Origin: Alloascoidea africana
Lineage: Eukaryota > Ascomycota > Alloascoideomycetes > Alloascoideales > Alloascoideaceae
Assembly (NCBI GenBank): GCA_030581615.1
Contig: JAKTTT010000001.1
Location: forward strand, 434,001 to 498,000
Direction: 5' to 3'
Length of the DNA stretch: 64,000 bases
The notes below the pieces were generated by a model. It saw only the letters and a list, made by a program, of their open reading frames with translations. It was not told where the DNA came from and searched no databases. Below, piece after piece: positions 53,947 through 64,000 of this stretch. Numbering within the stretch: position 1 is the stretch's first letter; each line of letters begins with the position of its first letter. The translations under genes were made by a program, and so were the position numbers.

Positions 53947-56900
53947 CTACGTCCTCCTGCGACGGTAGCATATCACCACATCGCCTCCAGCTCTCCAAAC
54001 CCTCGTCCGTATAGTTGCTAAAGTCATTGTCATTGGCACAATCTTGTCTTGACAGAGCAATTCCAGCCATTCTTCGGGTTTCCTTTCTGCTTTCATTTCA
54101 GGTGTCGATTTTTCAAACCTTTCAGTTATATAGTTGAGAACTTTTCTGGCACGCAACATTTTGTAACCATTCAGCCTCACGCTTCCGTTGATAATCGGTG
54201 GAAGATCAGAAACATGCTCAGAACTTGATTTGTCCTTACTTCGTTTTGAAGCGGCTGAAGACGGGCCTCGTTTGTCTCCTGAAGAGATGGATGCATTATT
54301 GAAGCTTCTTTCAGATCCAGTTGTATCAGCAGACTCTTTGGGTTTCCATTCCTGCAAAATAAAGCTCACTTTGCTCAGTTCTTTGTTTGGTATCTTGTCA
54401 AGCAAAATCGCATTCCCAATCCAGTCTGGTAAAATCTGCTCCAATTTCTCTGTATCAGGTTCAAGGTTCCCAGCCACGCCTGAATACAAATCGACAATAC
54501 CACCTGTATCTTGCTCTCCAATAGTAATAATGGTTTCAGATGGAACATTAATTATTGGGAACTCGGATGCAGGGGATACTACAAGTCCAGAACGATGTAA
54601 GTTGGACACATTCTGAGTGTCGTATGCCTGGCGAATCGTGGCAATCACTTTTTGAGTACTGTGATCAATTAGTGGGTCTAGAGGTATAGATTGTGCTTCA
54701 AGAGTTTTTGAAGCCTTTTGAGAATGGCCCGGTTCACTTGGCTGTTGTTGCTGTTGCTGTTGCTGTTGCTGTGGTGGTGGTGGTGGCTGCTGCTGCTGTT
54801 GTTGGTGCTGCTTGCTGGACTTGGATCTGCCAAATTTGCGAAACTTCCCCATTATGCTATTACCTCCTCCAGACTGAGCAGAACCGTGGCTCTTGATATC
54901 TGGATTTGCATTCAGATTGCTTGTACTGTTAGTTGTGCTGGTATCCGTGGAGTACGAGGTTTCAGCATTGTTAGCATCACTCGAATCTTTAGACGGGGCT
55001 TTGGAGTTGAGATAATCAGCCGAGGGCACCGTGGGACGGCTTTTCCTATGGAAATCGTTAGCGGGAGTGGTTGTACCTGGAGACGGTGGTTGTGAATTTG
55101 CGGTAGAATTTGAGTGACTTGTGATTCTACCCATCAAGCTAGGTTTGTTCGCCTTAATCTCTTTGATTCGTTTCTCTCGGTATTCTTTATCAAGAGCAAT
55201 TTCTTTTTGAATAAATTGGTGTAGTAAAGTCTTTAATACCCACCTCCCAATGTTAATCCATTGATCTTCTTTCACTTCACTGGAATTTGGATTCTCTGAA
55301 CTGCGGTTTTTCAAGTGCATTTCTTCATCTATCTCATCATAGTAAACCTCTGCATCAAAACATGTCGAAGAATCCAGAGTGATGAATAGTTTCCCGGCTC
55401 TTGTTGCAACCTGGCACCAGGCTGACATACAGTCTATAGTGTTATATTCTTCTGCCACCACATCGATATCTCTTTTCCCACATGATTTGAGCACTTTACA
55501 AAGGATAAGATCCCACAGTTGTAATTCTCCCTCTGTGTTTAGCGTCAAAACATGTCTTCTGTTATCGAGCATACGATGTTTTATAAGACCAGACTGACCC
55601 TTCATAACTTCTGCTGGAGTACTCAGTAAAGGTTCAACCGTAACCTCTGAATCTACTCGATTCGCCAATCCGTTCCCATTGCATTCATCAACTGGGGTTC
55701 CAAGCTCGAGAATGGGATCACCAGCGATTGAAAAAAAGCTTGTTTTCACTTGGGGAGGAGACACTGCTGGTTTGAGAGGATTGTTTTCCTGAAACACGGA
55801 CCTCTCTTCTGGCCCAGACAGTCCCTGGCTTTCTTCGAGTGCAGCAGAAATAGACTTGATTTCACTTTTTGAAGGATCTAGTGACTCAATATCAATTGGT
55901 CTGCTTCTTCGCAGCTTATCGTAAACGGTGAAAGGGGTTAGATCTAGATCGTGCCACCTGTGGATCCACGAGTTGGGAGTAGCAGTCCAGATACTATCAT
56001 TTGTAGCTGCTATTTTCTGAACACTGGTGTTTTCCTTTAAAACAATTGAGCAAATGCCATCTTCGTAATTTTTGGCCAATCTCAGATCAGTCTTGCATAC
56101 CACGCCGTTCCTATCGCTCGAGTAGAAAACATTGAGGTTTGGATCATTTGAGAAAAGAGACCAGACAGAGGAATCGTGCATGTCAAACGTTGTCAGTAAC
56201 CGTCCTGCCGTCACAGACCAAAGCTTGATGGTGCAATCCGAGCTAGCAGATAAGATGAGATTCCCGGCCTCGTTCACCAAGATTGATCGAATGTTATCCA
56301 TATGCCCTATGAACTTCAAAACACCGGTCCCGGTACGTGTATCCCACAGTCTGACTATCGATTCGGGCCCACCACTGGCAAGAAGGTTCCCATTGGTCGA
56401 TCCGGAACAGAGCGAGTAGACTGAACCCTTTGGATTTTCACCCTTACGGCCCACGTCGATGGTCATTCTCTCTCCTTTTCCCTTCAAATCCCAGAGCCTA
56501 ATCTGGTGATCCAGCCCGCCAGTAGCGAACCAGTCAGCATTCCCAGAGGGTTTGGCGATGCACTTGACATAGTCCCGGTGCTGTCCTATAGAATGGATTG
56601 TGTCTTCTTCGGGATTCCATAGTTTAACAGTGAGATCGGATGAGCAGGTAACAACTATAACTGTTAACAAAGTGGACATGATTCTAAATAAATAAAAATG
56701 TCAGCTCACTTACGTGATTTGTTGTTGTTTATGAGTGCTATGTCGTTAATCCAATGTGTATGAAGTTGAGCATGCTTTAGGTAAGAATCCGTGGAGGAAC
56801 TGTTTTCGCGATTTTGGTTGATCCTGTTGAGGCTCTTTATATGGGCTTGGGCTCTGTGCACTATTATTTCAGCTTCGGTAAGAGCGGCTTTATAAGTTGG

Positions 56901-57446
56901 CGCCACAGGGCTAAAGGACCCAGGTTTTGAGGAGTTGGCTTTCGGGTTTGTGCTCGAGCTCGAGCTCGTGCTATTGTTATTGTTTGGGCTGGTAGGCCAA
57001 ATGTTGGAAGCACCGGGTGCGAGGTCTGAAGAGCTGATGGAGGCAATGCCATCTCGCTGGGCCACCCGACTCTGAGCAAGGCTGTCAAAATGGATCTGGG
57101 AGGACCCGTCGCCGGTATTCTTGCTCGTGTTGGCACCGGAAGTCGAGTGGAAGGTATCTGTCGAAAGGAGCTTGCTCATCATGGCGTCACTTTGTGCGGT
57201 CTGGCATTCCTCCTCCTTGTCGCCGCCGCCGTCAGCATAGGATTGGAGCTTGTCGGCCTCCCACACAATGACGACGCCGTCTCTGCCGGCCGAGTAGCAT
57301 ATAGACGAAGAAGCTGGATTCTTGAGCGGGAGAGTAGAGGAATGGCTTGTGTCAATCGCCAGGGCATTCACGCCTAGTGTGTGTCCTTTGTTGGACTGGC
57401 TGGGGGCCAACACATAGGTCAGTTTGCGTTTAATGTGTTTGTCCAT
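53947..57446 (-). CDS. DUF1: WD40 deubiquitinase-cofactor protein, WDR48/Duf1/Bun107 type
   Basis: Exon 1 is 56714-57446 and exon 2 is 53947-56660. The 53-nt intron has a GTAAGT donor, a GCTGAC likely branch and a TTAACAG acceptor; the join gives HWINDIALINNN running into IVVTCSSDLTVKLW. The protein is about 1148 aa. The N-terminal beta-propeller shows WD repeats ICYSAGRDGVVIVWE, TCSSDLTVKLW, FATGGLDHQIRLWD, LASGGPESIVRLWD and LSASSDCTIKLWS. A central region has a poly-Gln/Pro stretch (near residue 870). The C-terminal DUF3337 domain ends with TRVWRAGGDVVICYRRR, matching the end of WDR48. By family knowledge such proteins bind and stimulate USP1/12/46-type deubiquitinases (Bun107 with Ubp9 in fission yeast; Duf1, YOL087C, in S. 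cerevisiae). The ATG at 57446 follows an in-frame GTG that I did not use. Confidence 0.85.
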
Positions 57447-59065
57447 CACCTGGGCTGGCTTCGAGAGAGATGGTAGCAGAGCAGCTTCGTCTGGACGTGG
57501 TGAAGAAGTGGAGTGAAGAGAGAGAATTGAGAAGATAAGTGGAGAATAGATACCCGGGAGTTAATGAAGTTCGGGGCTCCAGTCTGGAGGTGCAGGTCAC
57601 CCGAGCAGGCAGGGTCGAAAATTTGTTTCGCTCAGACTCGCCAGCTCGCCAGCTCGCCACAGCTCGAGGCCGCCGGGAGCAGCAGCGACGGGCCGCGAAG
57701 GGCTCGGTTGGAGCTGAGATGGAAGAGCTGGAGGGCTCAATATGGTCGCTACTGTTGAAACGAGAAATGAAAGCGGGAAACAGACACAGCTCTGCGATTG
57801 TGGGAGCTTCTTCCTTGTTCGCAGCTTCCCGATTCCCGCCAAGCATGGAAACATGAAAAGCCTTTCATCCCTCGGTGGATGGAAAAGCATCTCTGTTTTC
57901 CGTAGAAATGGGGCTACAATGTTTGGTTTTGTGCTGTTTAGAGTGCTTGTGCCCTTCACTATGCCTTTGCGTCTTCTCTGGGTTCCATCGTTTTGAAATG
58001 GAAGCATTTCAGCAAATGCTAATACCGGCAATTCATGGCATTTTGGTATCGTGGTCTGCCTGGTTCGCTTTCTATTAACATTACCTGGGGCTTTCCTATT
58101 AACGTTCGTTAACAGGTGATGTCTATAGTGTGTTTCGAAGGCTGCAATTCTACCAATGAGATTCTGGGAAAGATAATACATTGTTGTAAATAGGAAAGCC
58201 TCGTTTAGTCAAAACTGCCGAGTAAATTGCTATTTTCCAAGTAGACTTGGTCTATGTACTGCTGAGTTACTATTTAAGGGTTCACCTTGAGTCCTTTCCG
58301 TCTTGTGGGAATTGGCATCTTACACACAGTAAAGATTGTTTTCAACATGCAGACTCTAAGAGATTCTAATTTCACATTTGCAATAACAACCGAGACATTT
58401 TCTTTTTTTTTCGCGGAACTAATGTATGTGTCGATAGGTATCGCTCGCACTGTTTCGTTTGCATCTTATCTGTGCGCCGAAAAGGTATTGTTCTCGGATC
58501 TCATGTGCAGAAATCCGAGTGGTTTAAATTCTTCTACAGATTTGTTTCTAAACATGCCCAACATTGTTTTACAGTTCAGAAAATGTTGAGAGCTCAATGA
58601 GCTGCTGCACACTCCTAGGTTTGTGTGCGACATCATTTCATAAGTGAGCAATTGTCACAAGTACTGGTTGATCGGAACTGAAGTGAAAACAAATGTTGTT
58701 CTTAATAAAGTGTAGTGTAGTTTATTATATTACATATACTCCTCTACTTTAAACCTTTGATACAAAGGCCGTGAAAAACAGTAGATAGCAAAAAAAAGAA
58801 AGCCCATGTTAGGCAACCGGTTATTCTATAATTGTGAGCCCAGATAGTGGCACTTGCGATCGTAAACTTCGTAATATGTCACATAAATATAGGTGAAAAA
58901 TCATGAAAATAATAATTGAAATGAGACAAAGCAAAAATTTAGTAAAAAAAAATACAATAGTAATGATCTGTCGAGTCTGAAAGCTCTATGCAGTTGTGAA
59001 TATATGTCAATCAATGACGAGAAGATTAGAAAAGAAGAAGCTGGAAAAAATGCCAAAATTTGCAA
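57447..59065. other. Intergenic upstream of DUF1
   Basis: About 1.6 kb between the DUF1 start and the stop of the acidic-protein gene. The first 300 bp are GC-rich; the rest is mixed. At 58511-58566 it shares a short patchy similarity with 14190-14251. A 100-codon frame around 58287-58589 has no recognisable feature. No gene is called. Confidence 0.4.
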
Positions 59066-59947
59066 TTAAGCAGGACAATTTATGATTAATTGATTTGAGT
59101 TCACTTCATCGACGCCAGGATAAAAGTGCTGGTTGCGGTGATTGCGATTATGGCCATGATGATGATGATGGTTATGACTATGATGGTGTTTCCTTCTGAT
59201 TGTCTCTGGTTTTAGTGTGTCATGATGGTCTTGGAAATTTATGGCTTCTTCATCACTGTCAGAAGAGTCAGATTCTGTTAATGAAGGAATAGCCGTCAGC
59301 TTAAGTCCTTCATATTCATGATTGATAGTTTGTTCTGTCATATCGCACTCATCAGCAGTTTCATCTTCATCATCATCATCTTCTTCTTCTTCTTCTTCTT
59401 CTTCCTCATCGTCAGGCAGATCCAGTTCAGCCTCGTCTATCAGCGGAAGAGAACGGCAAGATCTTGATCCTTTGAGAGATTGTGTAGCTGTGTGAGACAG
59501 GGGTCGACAGTCGTATTGTGAACTCTGTCGGTCGCCACAGTACATTGAACTGTCAAAGTCCGAATCATGCCCAGCTTCGTCGGGGTAATTGGGATCATCA
59601 TAATCGCTATCTTCATCATCTGATTCCGAATGCTCCCAATGCTCATATTCATCGTATTCCGAACTTGAATCTGAACCGCAATCGTCGTTCTCATTTTCAG
59701 CAACTTCTATTACAGTTGTTGTAACCTCATCGTTGAAAGGGGAATTGGGGTACACAGAATCATCTGGATACTTTGAGGACATCTCATCGAGTATATGATC
59801 CAACAAGTTTGCATGTGCGACTAGTATACGAAGATCGTGGTCTGGTTTAGAGGCCGCGCGCGCTAATTTTGTTCTTGCCTTCCCAGCAAGTATGTAGGCG
59901 TTTGTGAAAGACATTGTTGAAGGAGAGGATGATTCCTGAAGGATCAT
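59066..59947 (-). CDS. Acidic protein with a short conserved fungal N-terminal motif
   Basis: 293 aa from ATG 59947; a second Met at 59914 directly precedes the conserved part and may be the true start. The N-terminal 55 residues (AYILAGKARTKLARAASKPD, HDLRILVAHANLLDHILDEM) form a helix pair of a type I recall from small fungal proteins, possibly including S. cerevisiae Ecm13/YJR115W; this is unverified memory. The rest is extremely acidic, with SDDEDSDYDD and an uninterrupted Asp/Glu run near residue 190. The tail is His-rich, with HHSHNHHHHHGH-like clusters that could bind metal. No function can be given. Its promoter would lie in the 2.5-kb gap shared with the VPS9-domain gene. Confidence 0.65.
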   Translation of the reverse strand: MILQESSSPSTMSFTNAYILAGKARTKLARAASKPDHDLRILVAHANLLDHILDEMSSKYPDDSVYPNSPFNDEVTTTVIEVAENENDDCGSDSSSEYDEYEHWEHSESDDEDSDYDDPNYPDEAGHDSDFDSSMYCGDRQSSQYDCRPLSHTATQSLKGSRSCRSLPLIDEAELDLPDDEEEEEEEEEDDDDEDETADECDMTEQTINHEYEGLKLTAIPSLTESDSSDSDEEAINFQDHHDTLKPETIRRKHHHSHNHHHHHGHNRNHRNQHFYPGVDEVNSNQLIINCPA

Positions 59948-62453
59948 GAATAGGCACGGCTATTTTGCTTAGAGGCCAGGCTGCTGTCGGGTTATCATTC
60001 AGCGTGTTGCTTTTGTTTTGTAAGATGTTCTAACCAAAAAAACAAATGGTCCCTTCAGATCTGGACATGGCGTTTCTTTTATAGCGCTTACCAGGAATTA
60101 AAATCAAAGTTTCACCGGCCGGCTAGCGTTCGGCTCTTGGCCGCATCTTCAGCCGAGGGATAAACTCTCAATTAAGCGCGTGCCGGATAAAATACTCACC
60201 AAGCTTCAGGGCACCGTTTTGTGCAGGTACCGTCGCCGACAGAAAAAAATTCTCTCTCTTCCATTTCGCCCATTCCAAAAGCGGTCGCAAAATGTCAGTC
60301 TTGGGTGTTCGCGTACCTCGCTGTCAAAAGAGCCAGTAACGGCTTGTTAGTGTTTCTCTTGGACCAGCTGACAAACCACGGCAGTAGCAAAGGTCGAGGT
60401 CAAATCTAAAACTAGAGTCATAAATACCAAAACAACACGAACCGTCCGTAGAACTAAAGTTTTTGGGAGGATATGGACGGGATGGATTTGCTTTTGTGAT
60501 TCACCTGCTTTAGCTTCTCAAATTGACTCACTTAATGCCAATCAACGACAAGACCTGTATGCGCAAACTGAAAACACTACGCCTAGAAATAAGCTTTTTG
60601 TTAGTCTATCCCCCGTTGAGTTTTCAAAGTATTTACAATAGGCATTGCTGAAAAAAAAAATTTAAAAGTGAATATTTTGAAGATTTTTCATTCTGGGATT
60701 TGGTTTGAACTTGAAGATACAGTGGGGAGGTTGAGAAACTCAGTGAAGAGGGAAAACGCAGTACATGACAAGAAGACGCCAAGTCGGATACCTTCACAGA
60801 GTTCGCAACCGACATAGTTTAAGCGGTCATCTCAAGTTTATTCGTATCGTACGGAGTATGTCTCACATAGTTAACTATCGCTATTCCATAGTGAAGAAGA
60901 GGTTCTAGTATCTTCTGGGGGTCTTTTTCTCGATTTGCGCAGCACTTGTTTGCGAACTCCTTGTATCTCCGCAAGGACCCTTTTTTCTAAAATTCTGGTA
61001 ACAAGGCTAACGAAGAAAAGATTAATGCTCCAACATAATTGAACAATAAGTCTTATTGTCTTCTTTGCAAACCATATCTTTTAACTCATTATCTTCTCCT
61101 AAAACGCAATAGTTTTGGTACTGAAAGCAAATCTAGAAATCTAACCATGTGACTCAATAAAATGATGATTCATCACGACCACACTCTATTTATCCCGATC
61201 TGTTTTGATTTGTCATTGTAAAACAATCCTTAAAATTAAAGGTCATATCGGCGGTGCCCAGAGTGAACTTCAAGTGATGGCAACCATAGTCTCCACATTA
61301 TTTCAAAGGCCAAACAGGTTGTTGCTCCAATTAATAAAAAATATCGCAATTGTAATTGTAATGACGGTTGCTGTTTTCTACACTTCAATTTGGGGTGGAT
61401 TGAGAAAACGAAGATGCGATCTTTCTGTTTTTTTGCCTGGTTATGGGGCTTACCCTTTTGATTCTCACTTTATCTAACTATCTGACACACCGAATTGATT
61501 TTTTTTTTAAAAAAAAAATTGTTATCCAATGGTTCATCGATCATTTGTATTTGTGGGCTCTAAAGTATTACGAAATAAGATTTCGAGTTGCACTTTAATT
61601 GTGTCCCCCAAAATTCGTCAACCTTAACCTATGCGGTGTCGGCCATATACTCGTTGATCCAGCCGAGAAGACATTCTTGTTGGCAAGTCTAATTACCATT
61701 AACCGACTATTTTCCTGCTTTAATCTATTGCTTCTATTGTGCCAAAAAAATGATCTTTGGACTGAAACATTTGCTAGAAAGGGTGCAATTAACCAAGGTA
61801 AATTCTTCGCATATAGATCATAAAAAGTACTGCGTTTACACACTACTTTGAAGTTTGTTTGAAGCCATTAAGTCACTTCATCAATTTTGCTGTGTAGTCA
61901 CAGTTTAAAGATAAATTAGCTACTGTTTTCTCTCATATTTATTGTCATGGAATTGTTGATTTCAATATCACAACCACCTTTAATCCCTTGAGCGTGCTCG
62001 TTTTGAGCTTCTTGAATAGTTTCACAGGATTTGTGTACCAAGATTGCAAACCAGGCTTGGCAGTTCTTATTCAGTAACGTTATAACCACGAGAATCAACA
62101 ATGTGAAAACTATGCCTTTGTGTTTCTCCTGTTGGTTCTGAAACCAAGATACCGTTCAATCCACCCCAGCGTTTTGCGAGATCTCTTTTTTATACGTGAA
62201 CGATGACACCAGAACATTGGACCCTGACCTTATTCACTGGAATACCCACCATTTGAGCTCTGAAAGCTCTAGTTCAAGCTCAAAGTGCCTATTGTTTCGC
62301 AAGCAACTGCGCTTGGCGCCCAAGAGCTGGGAGCTCTCTGGGGTCACGTGCGCAGATGAGTCGCCGCTAATTCGTGGCCGCAGTGCTGCTAAATGGGGTA
62401 GCACACCAATATCGCCTTTCTTTTCAGTTCTCCCAGCCCATTTTGCCTCAAAC
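59948..62453. other. Long divergent intergenic region
   Basis: About 2.5 kb between divergent genes. I see no recognisable gene or RNA. A 66-codon frame at 61277-61477 encodes one membrane-like segment, and overlapping open stretches on the minus strand lie at 61916-62217 behind a CGTATAAAAAAG element (near 62184-62196). A CACGTG lies at 62345-62350. Otherwise AT-rich with GC-rich patches near 60110-60190. Confidence 0.4.
62344..62350. promoter_or_regulatory. TCACGTG E-box-like site
   Basis: TCACGTG about 100 bp upstream of the VPS9-domain gene ATG; the same core occurs in other intergenic regions of the window. Binding is inferred. Confidence 0.35.
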
Positions 62454-64000
62454 ATGTTCCACACTCCACCAATCAACCCGGAGAGGCCATGGTCTGAAGA
62501 AGCTACGCAAGAGTCGTACTCATCAGAAAAAGGCAATCTAGACTCGTTGGAATTGTTGGCTATGAGGAGCGATACTGGCGATGAACGCCTATCCATCAAG
62601 GACAAGGATAGTCCTGGCCGACCAAAAGACAAGCTGAGACCTAGAAATGACAAGCTTCCGAGAGAACTAGAAAAGCAGATTGACTTGTGAGCATTTCTTA
62701 CTCTTCTTTTTTTTGGGGGATTGGCGATGTTCAGTCTAACCAGTGGGATAGATTCTTTGCCTCTTTGCAAGAGCCCAAGTACGAAAAGCCATTGATGCCC
62801 GATGATATTGCCATCTTATACCAACGATTCTATGTTACATTTGATGACAAGTGTGCACATTATGTTAAAGGTAGCAATGTTCGGCAAGTAAGAGAAGTGC
62901 CGTTAATGTCTACAGAAGAGATCAACAATAAGAGAAAGGAACGTAAAGAAATGAGGGACCGGATCCAGAGTTACAATGAGTTAGCCGAAAAGGAAGTCTG
63001 CAGTAGACTATACAACAAACTGTTCACACCGCTGTTAGGCATTGATGTCCAAAAAAATGATATGCTGATGGACAAGATTGCGATTCTGAAAAAGTGTGGA
63101 GTCACTTTAAAGCAATTGGAAGCATATGAGTTACAAGATGATATGGTCAAAGAGCAACTTGTAAATGTTAGCAGTCGGTTAAAAGAAATGAATGCTACCA
63201 CGAGTCCTCTTCGAAAACTAGAAAAATTGCTGGCGGCACATAAATCTATCATCGAGGATGTATTCAACAACTCTGGAGTCAAAGATGCAAACGCTGATTC
63301 GGTATTGCCAGTGTTAATCTTTGCGATAATTTATTTTGATATCCCAAACGTTTGGCTGAATTTTGTTTTTATTAGAAGATACCGCAAAGATTCGCTATTA
63401 CATGGGGAACATCTCTTCTGCCTTACGAATTACGAAGCAGTTAGCGCTTTTCTGGAATCAGTAACTTTAAAATCGTTGGAAATTGAGTATGATGAATCCG
63501 ATAAAAATCTGGAATTGGCTACTAAACCACTGGATTTCTTCTTGGCTACAGAAGCGCCTTTGGATGATTCAAATACCTCCATATCCACTTTAAAGCCGTT
63601 CCCTGTGAAACCCGAATCTACTCCAGATTCATTCAAAGCTTTCAACTTGCTCCACCCAAGCGAATTAGCTCTCAATGCAGCAAACACAGCAGATCAAGGG
63701 CTTCGGAACACTATAGAATCTTTCAACAAGCTAATCGGGCGATTTACATCGCCTATATCACAAGATAAGAGTCCAGCTGCCTATCCCAAGACTCTTGCCG
63801 AAGTGAAGAGAATAGTTGGCGCTGAAGATAAAACAGGTAAAGAGTCTGTGGTTGTGACTCCTGCGTCGCCTTCCGCTCCATCCTCTTCTTCAGGAACGAT
63901 TGAGTCTTTGAATCCGCTAAACAAGTTGTCAAATATTGGAGTCATTCGGAACTTGCGATCGGTTGGCAGCAGTGGCAACAGCGATAGCCATCCCAATAAT
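62454..64000 (+). CDS. VPS9-domain Rab5 guanine-nucleotide exchange factor (partial, 3' end outside window)
   Basis: Exon 1 is 62454-62686 and exon 2 is 62752 to beyond the edge. The 65-nt intron has donor GTGAGC and branch TCTAAC. The frame requires the TAG acceptor at 62749-62751; the CAG only 4 nt after the branch gives an early stop. About 494 residues are visible. A helical region follows the splice (FFASLQEPKYEKPLMPDDIA), then RDRIQSYNELAEKEVCSRLY. The VPS9 core spans about 255-330: ADSVLPVLIFAIIYF with the conserved Asp, then VWLNFVFIRRYR, and LTNYEAVSAFLESV with the conserved Tyr. By family knowledge such proteins load GTP on Vps21/Ypt52-type Rabs for endosome fusion. It could be Vps9 or Muk1; any CUE domain would lie outside the window. 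Upstream in-frame GTG was rejected as start. Confidence 0.85.

Noticed and set aside
57875-58078. 67-codon cysteine-rich hydrophobic frame
   Set aside because: Its start is GTG, and the only ATGs leave very short peptides; no support for a gene.
60291-60410. Short ATG frame with donor GTAACG, GCTGAC and GGCAG that could splice to a 22-aa peptide
   Set aside because: Too short and the donor is poor; splice-like strings of this quality occur by chance.

Overview
The window looks like nuclear DNA of a budding yeast (Saccharomycotina). I see short spliceosomal introns with GTATGT/GTAAGT-type donors and CTAAC/CTAAT branch sites, and a full set of yeast-type proteins. CTG falls where leucine is conserved (for example the HPWL motif of the PBS2 kinase), so the CUG-Ser clade is unlikely. 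A probable dynactin p25 subunit, a PRP24 protein that keeps its HAT domain, frequent introns (about 14 here, four in one gene) and long intergenic regions suggest an early-diverging lineage such as Dipodascaceae or Trichomonascaceae. That placement is inference.

Layout. 0-8 kb: a Zn2Cys6 transcription factor, the ribosome-biogenesis protein TMA23 and the U6 snRNP factor PRP24. 8-17 kb: a LIM-domain protein, the HOG-pathway MAPKK PBS2, a 2.5-kb gap and a Q/S-rich protein of unknown role. 17-27 kb: sparse, with ISA1 (Fe-S assembly) and GDH2 (NAD-glutamate dehydrogenase) divergent across a GC-rich, hairpin-laden intergenic region, and a small inverted-repeat element behind GDH2. 27-36 kb: LRG1 (LIM-RhoGAP), dynactin p25, MID1 and a probable ERF4. 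36-47 kb: MSB3-type RabGAP, CHS3 chitin synthase and a GYP5-type RabGAP. 47-57 kb: an unknown basic protein, VPS52 (GARP), an unknown protein and DUF1/WDR48. 59-64 kb: an acidic protein and a VPS9-domain Rab5 GEF cut by the right edge.

Many of these genes act in polarised secretion, endosome-Golgi traffic and cell-wall stress: PBS2, LRG1, MID1, MSB3, CHS3, GYP5-like, VPS52, VPS9-like and perhaps ERF4. They are separate transcription units, and I see no sign of a dedicated cluster.

I found no tRNA, rRNA, CRISPR or intact mobile element. The observations most worth checking are the fold-back element at 26.24-26.58 kb, the steep fall of GC content away from promoters (notably around 44.5 kb), the four-exon dynactin gene, the hairpins between ISA1 and GDH2, and acceptor choices where an AG too close to the branch point must be skipped. 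Nothing in the window is convincingly a new biological system.
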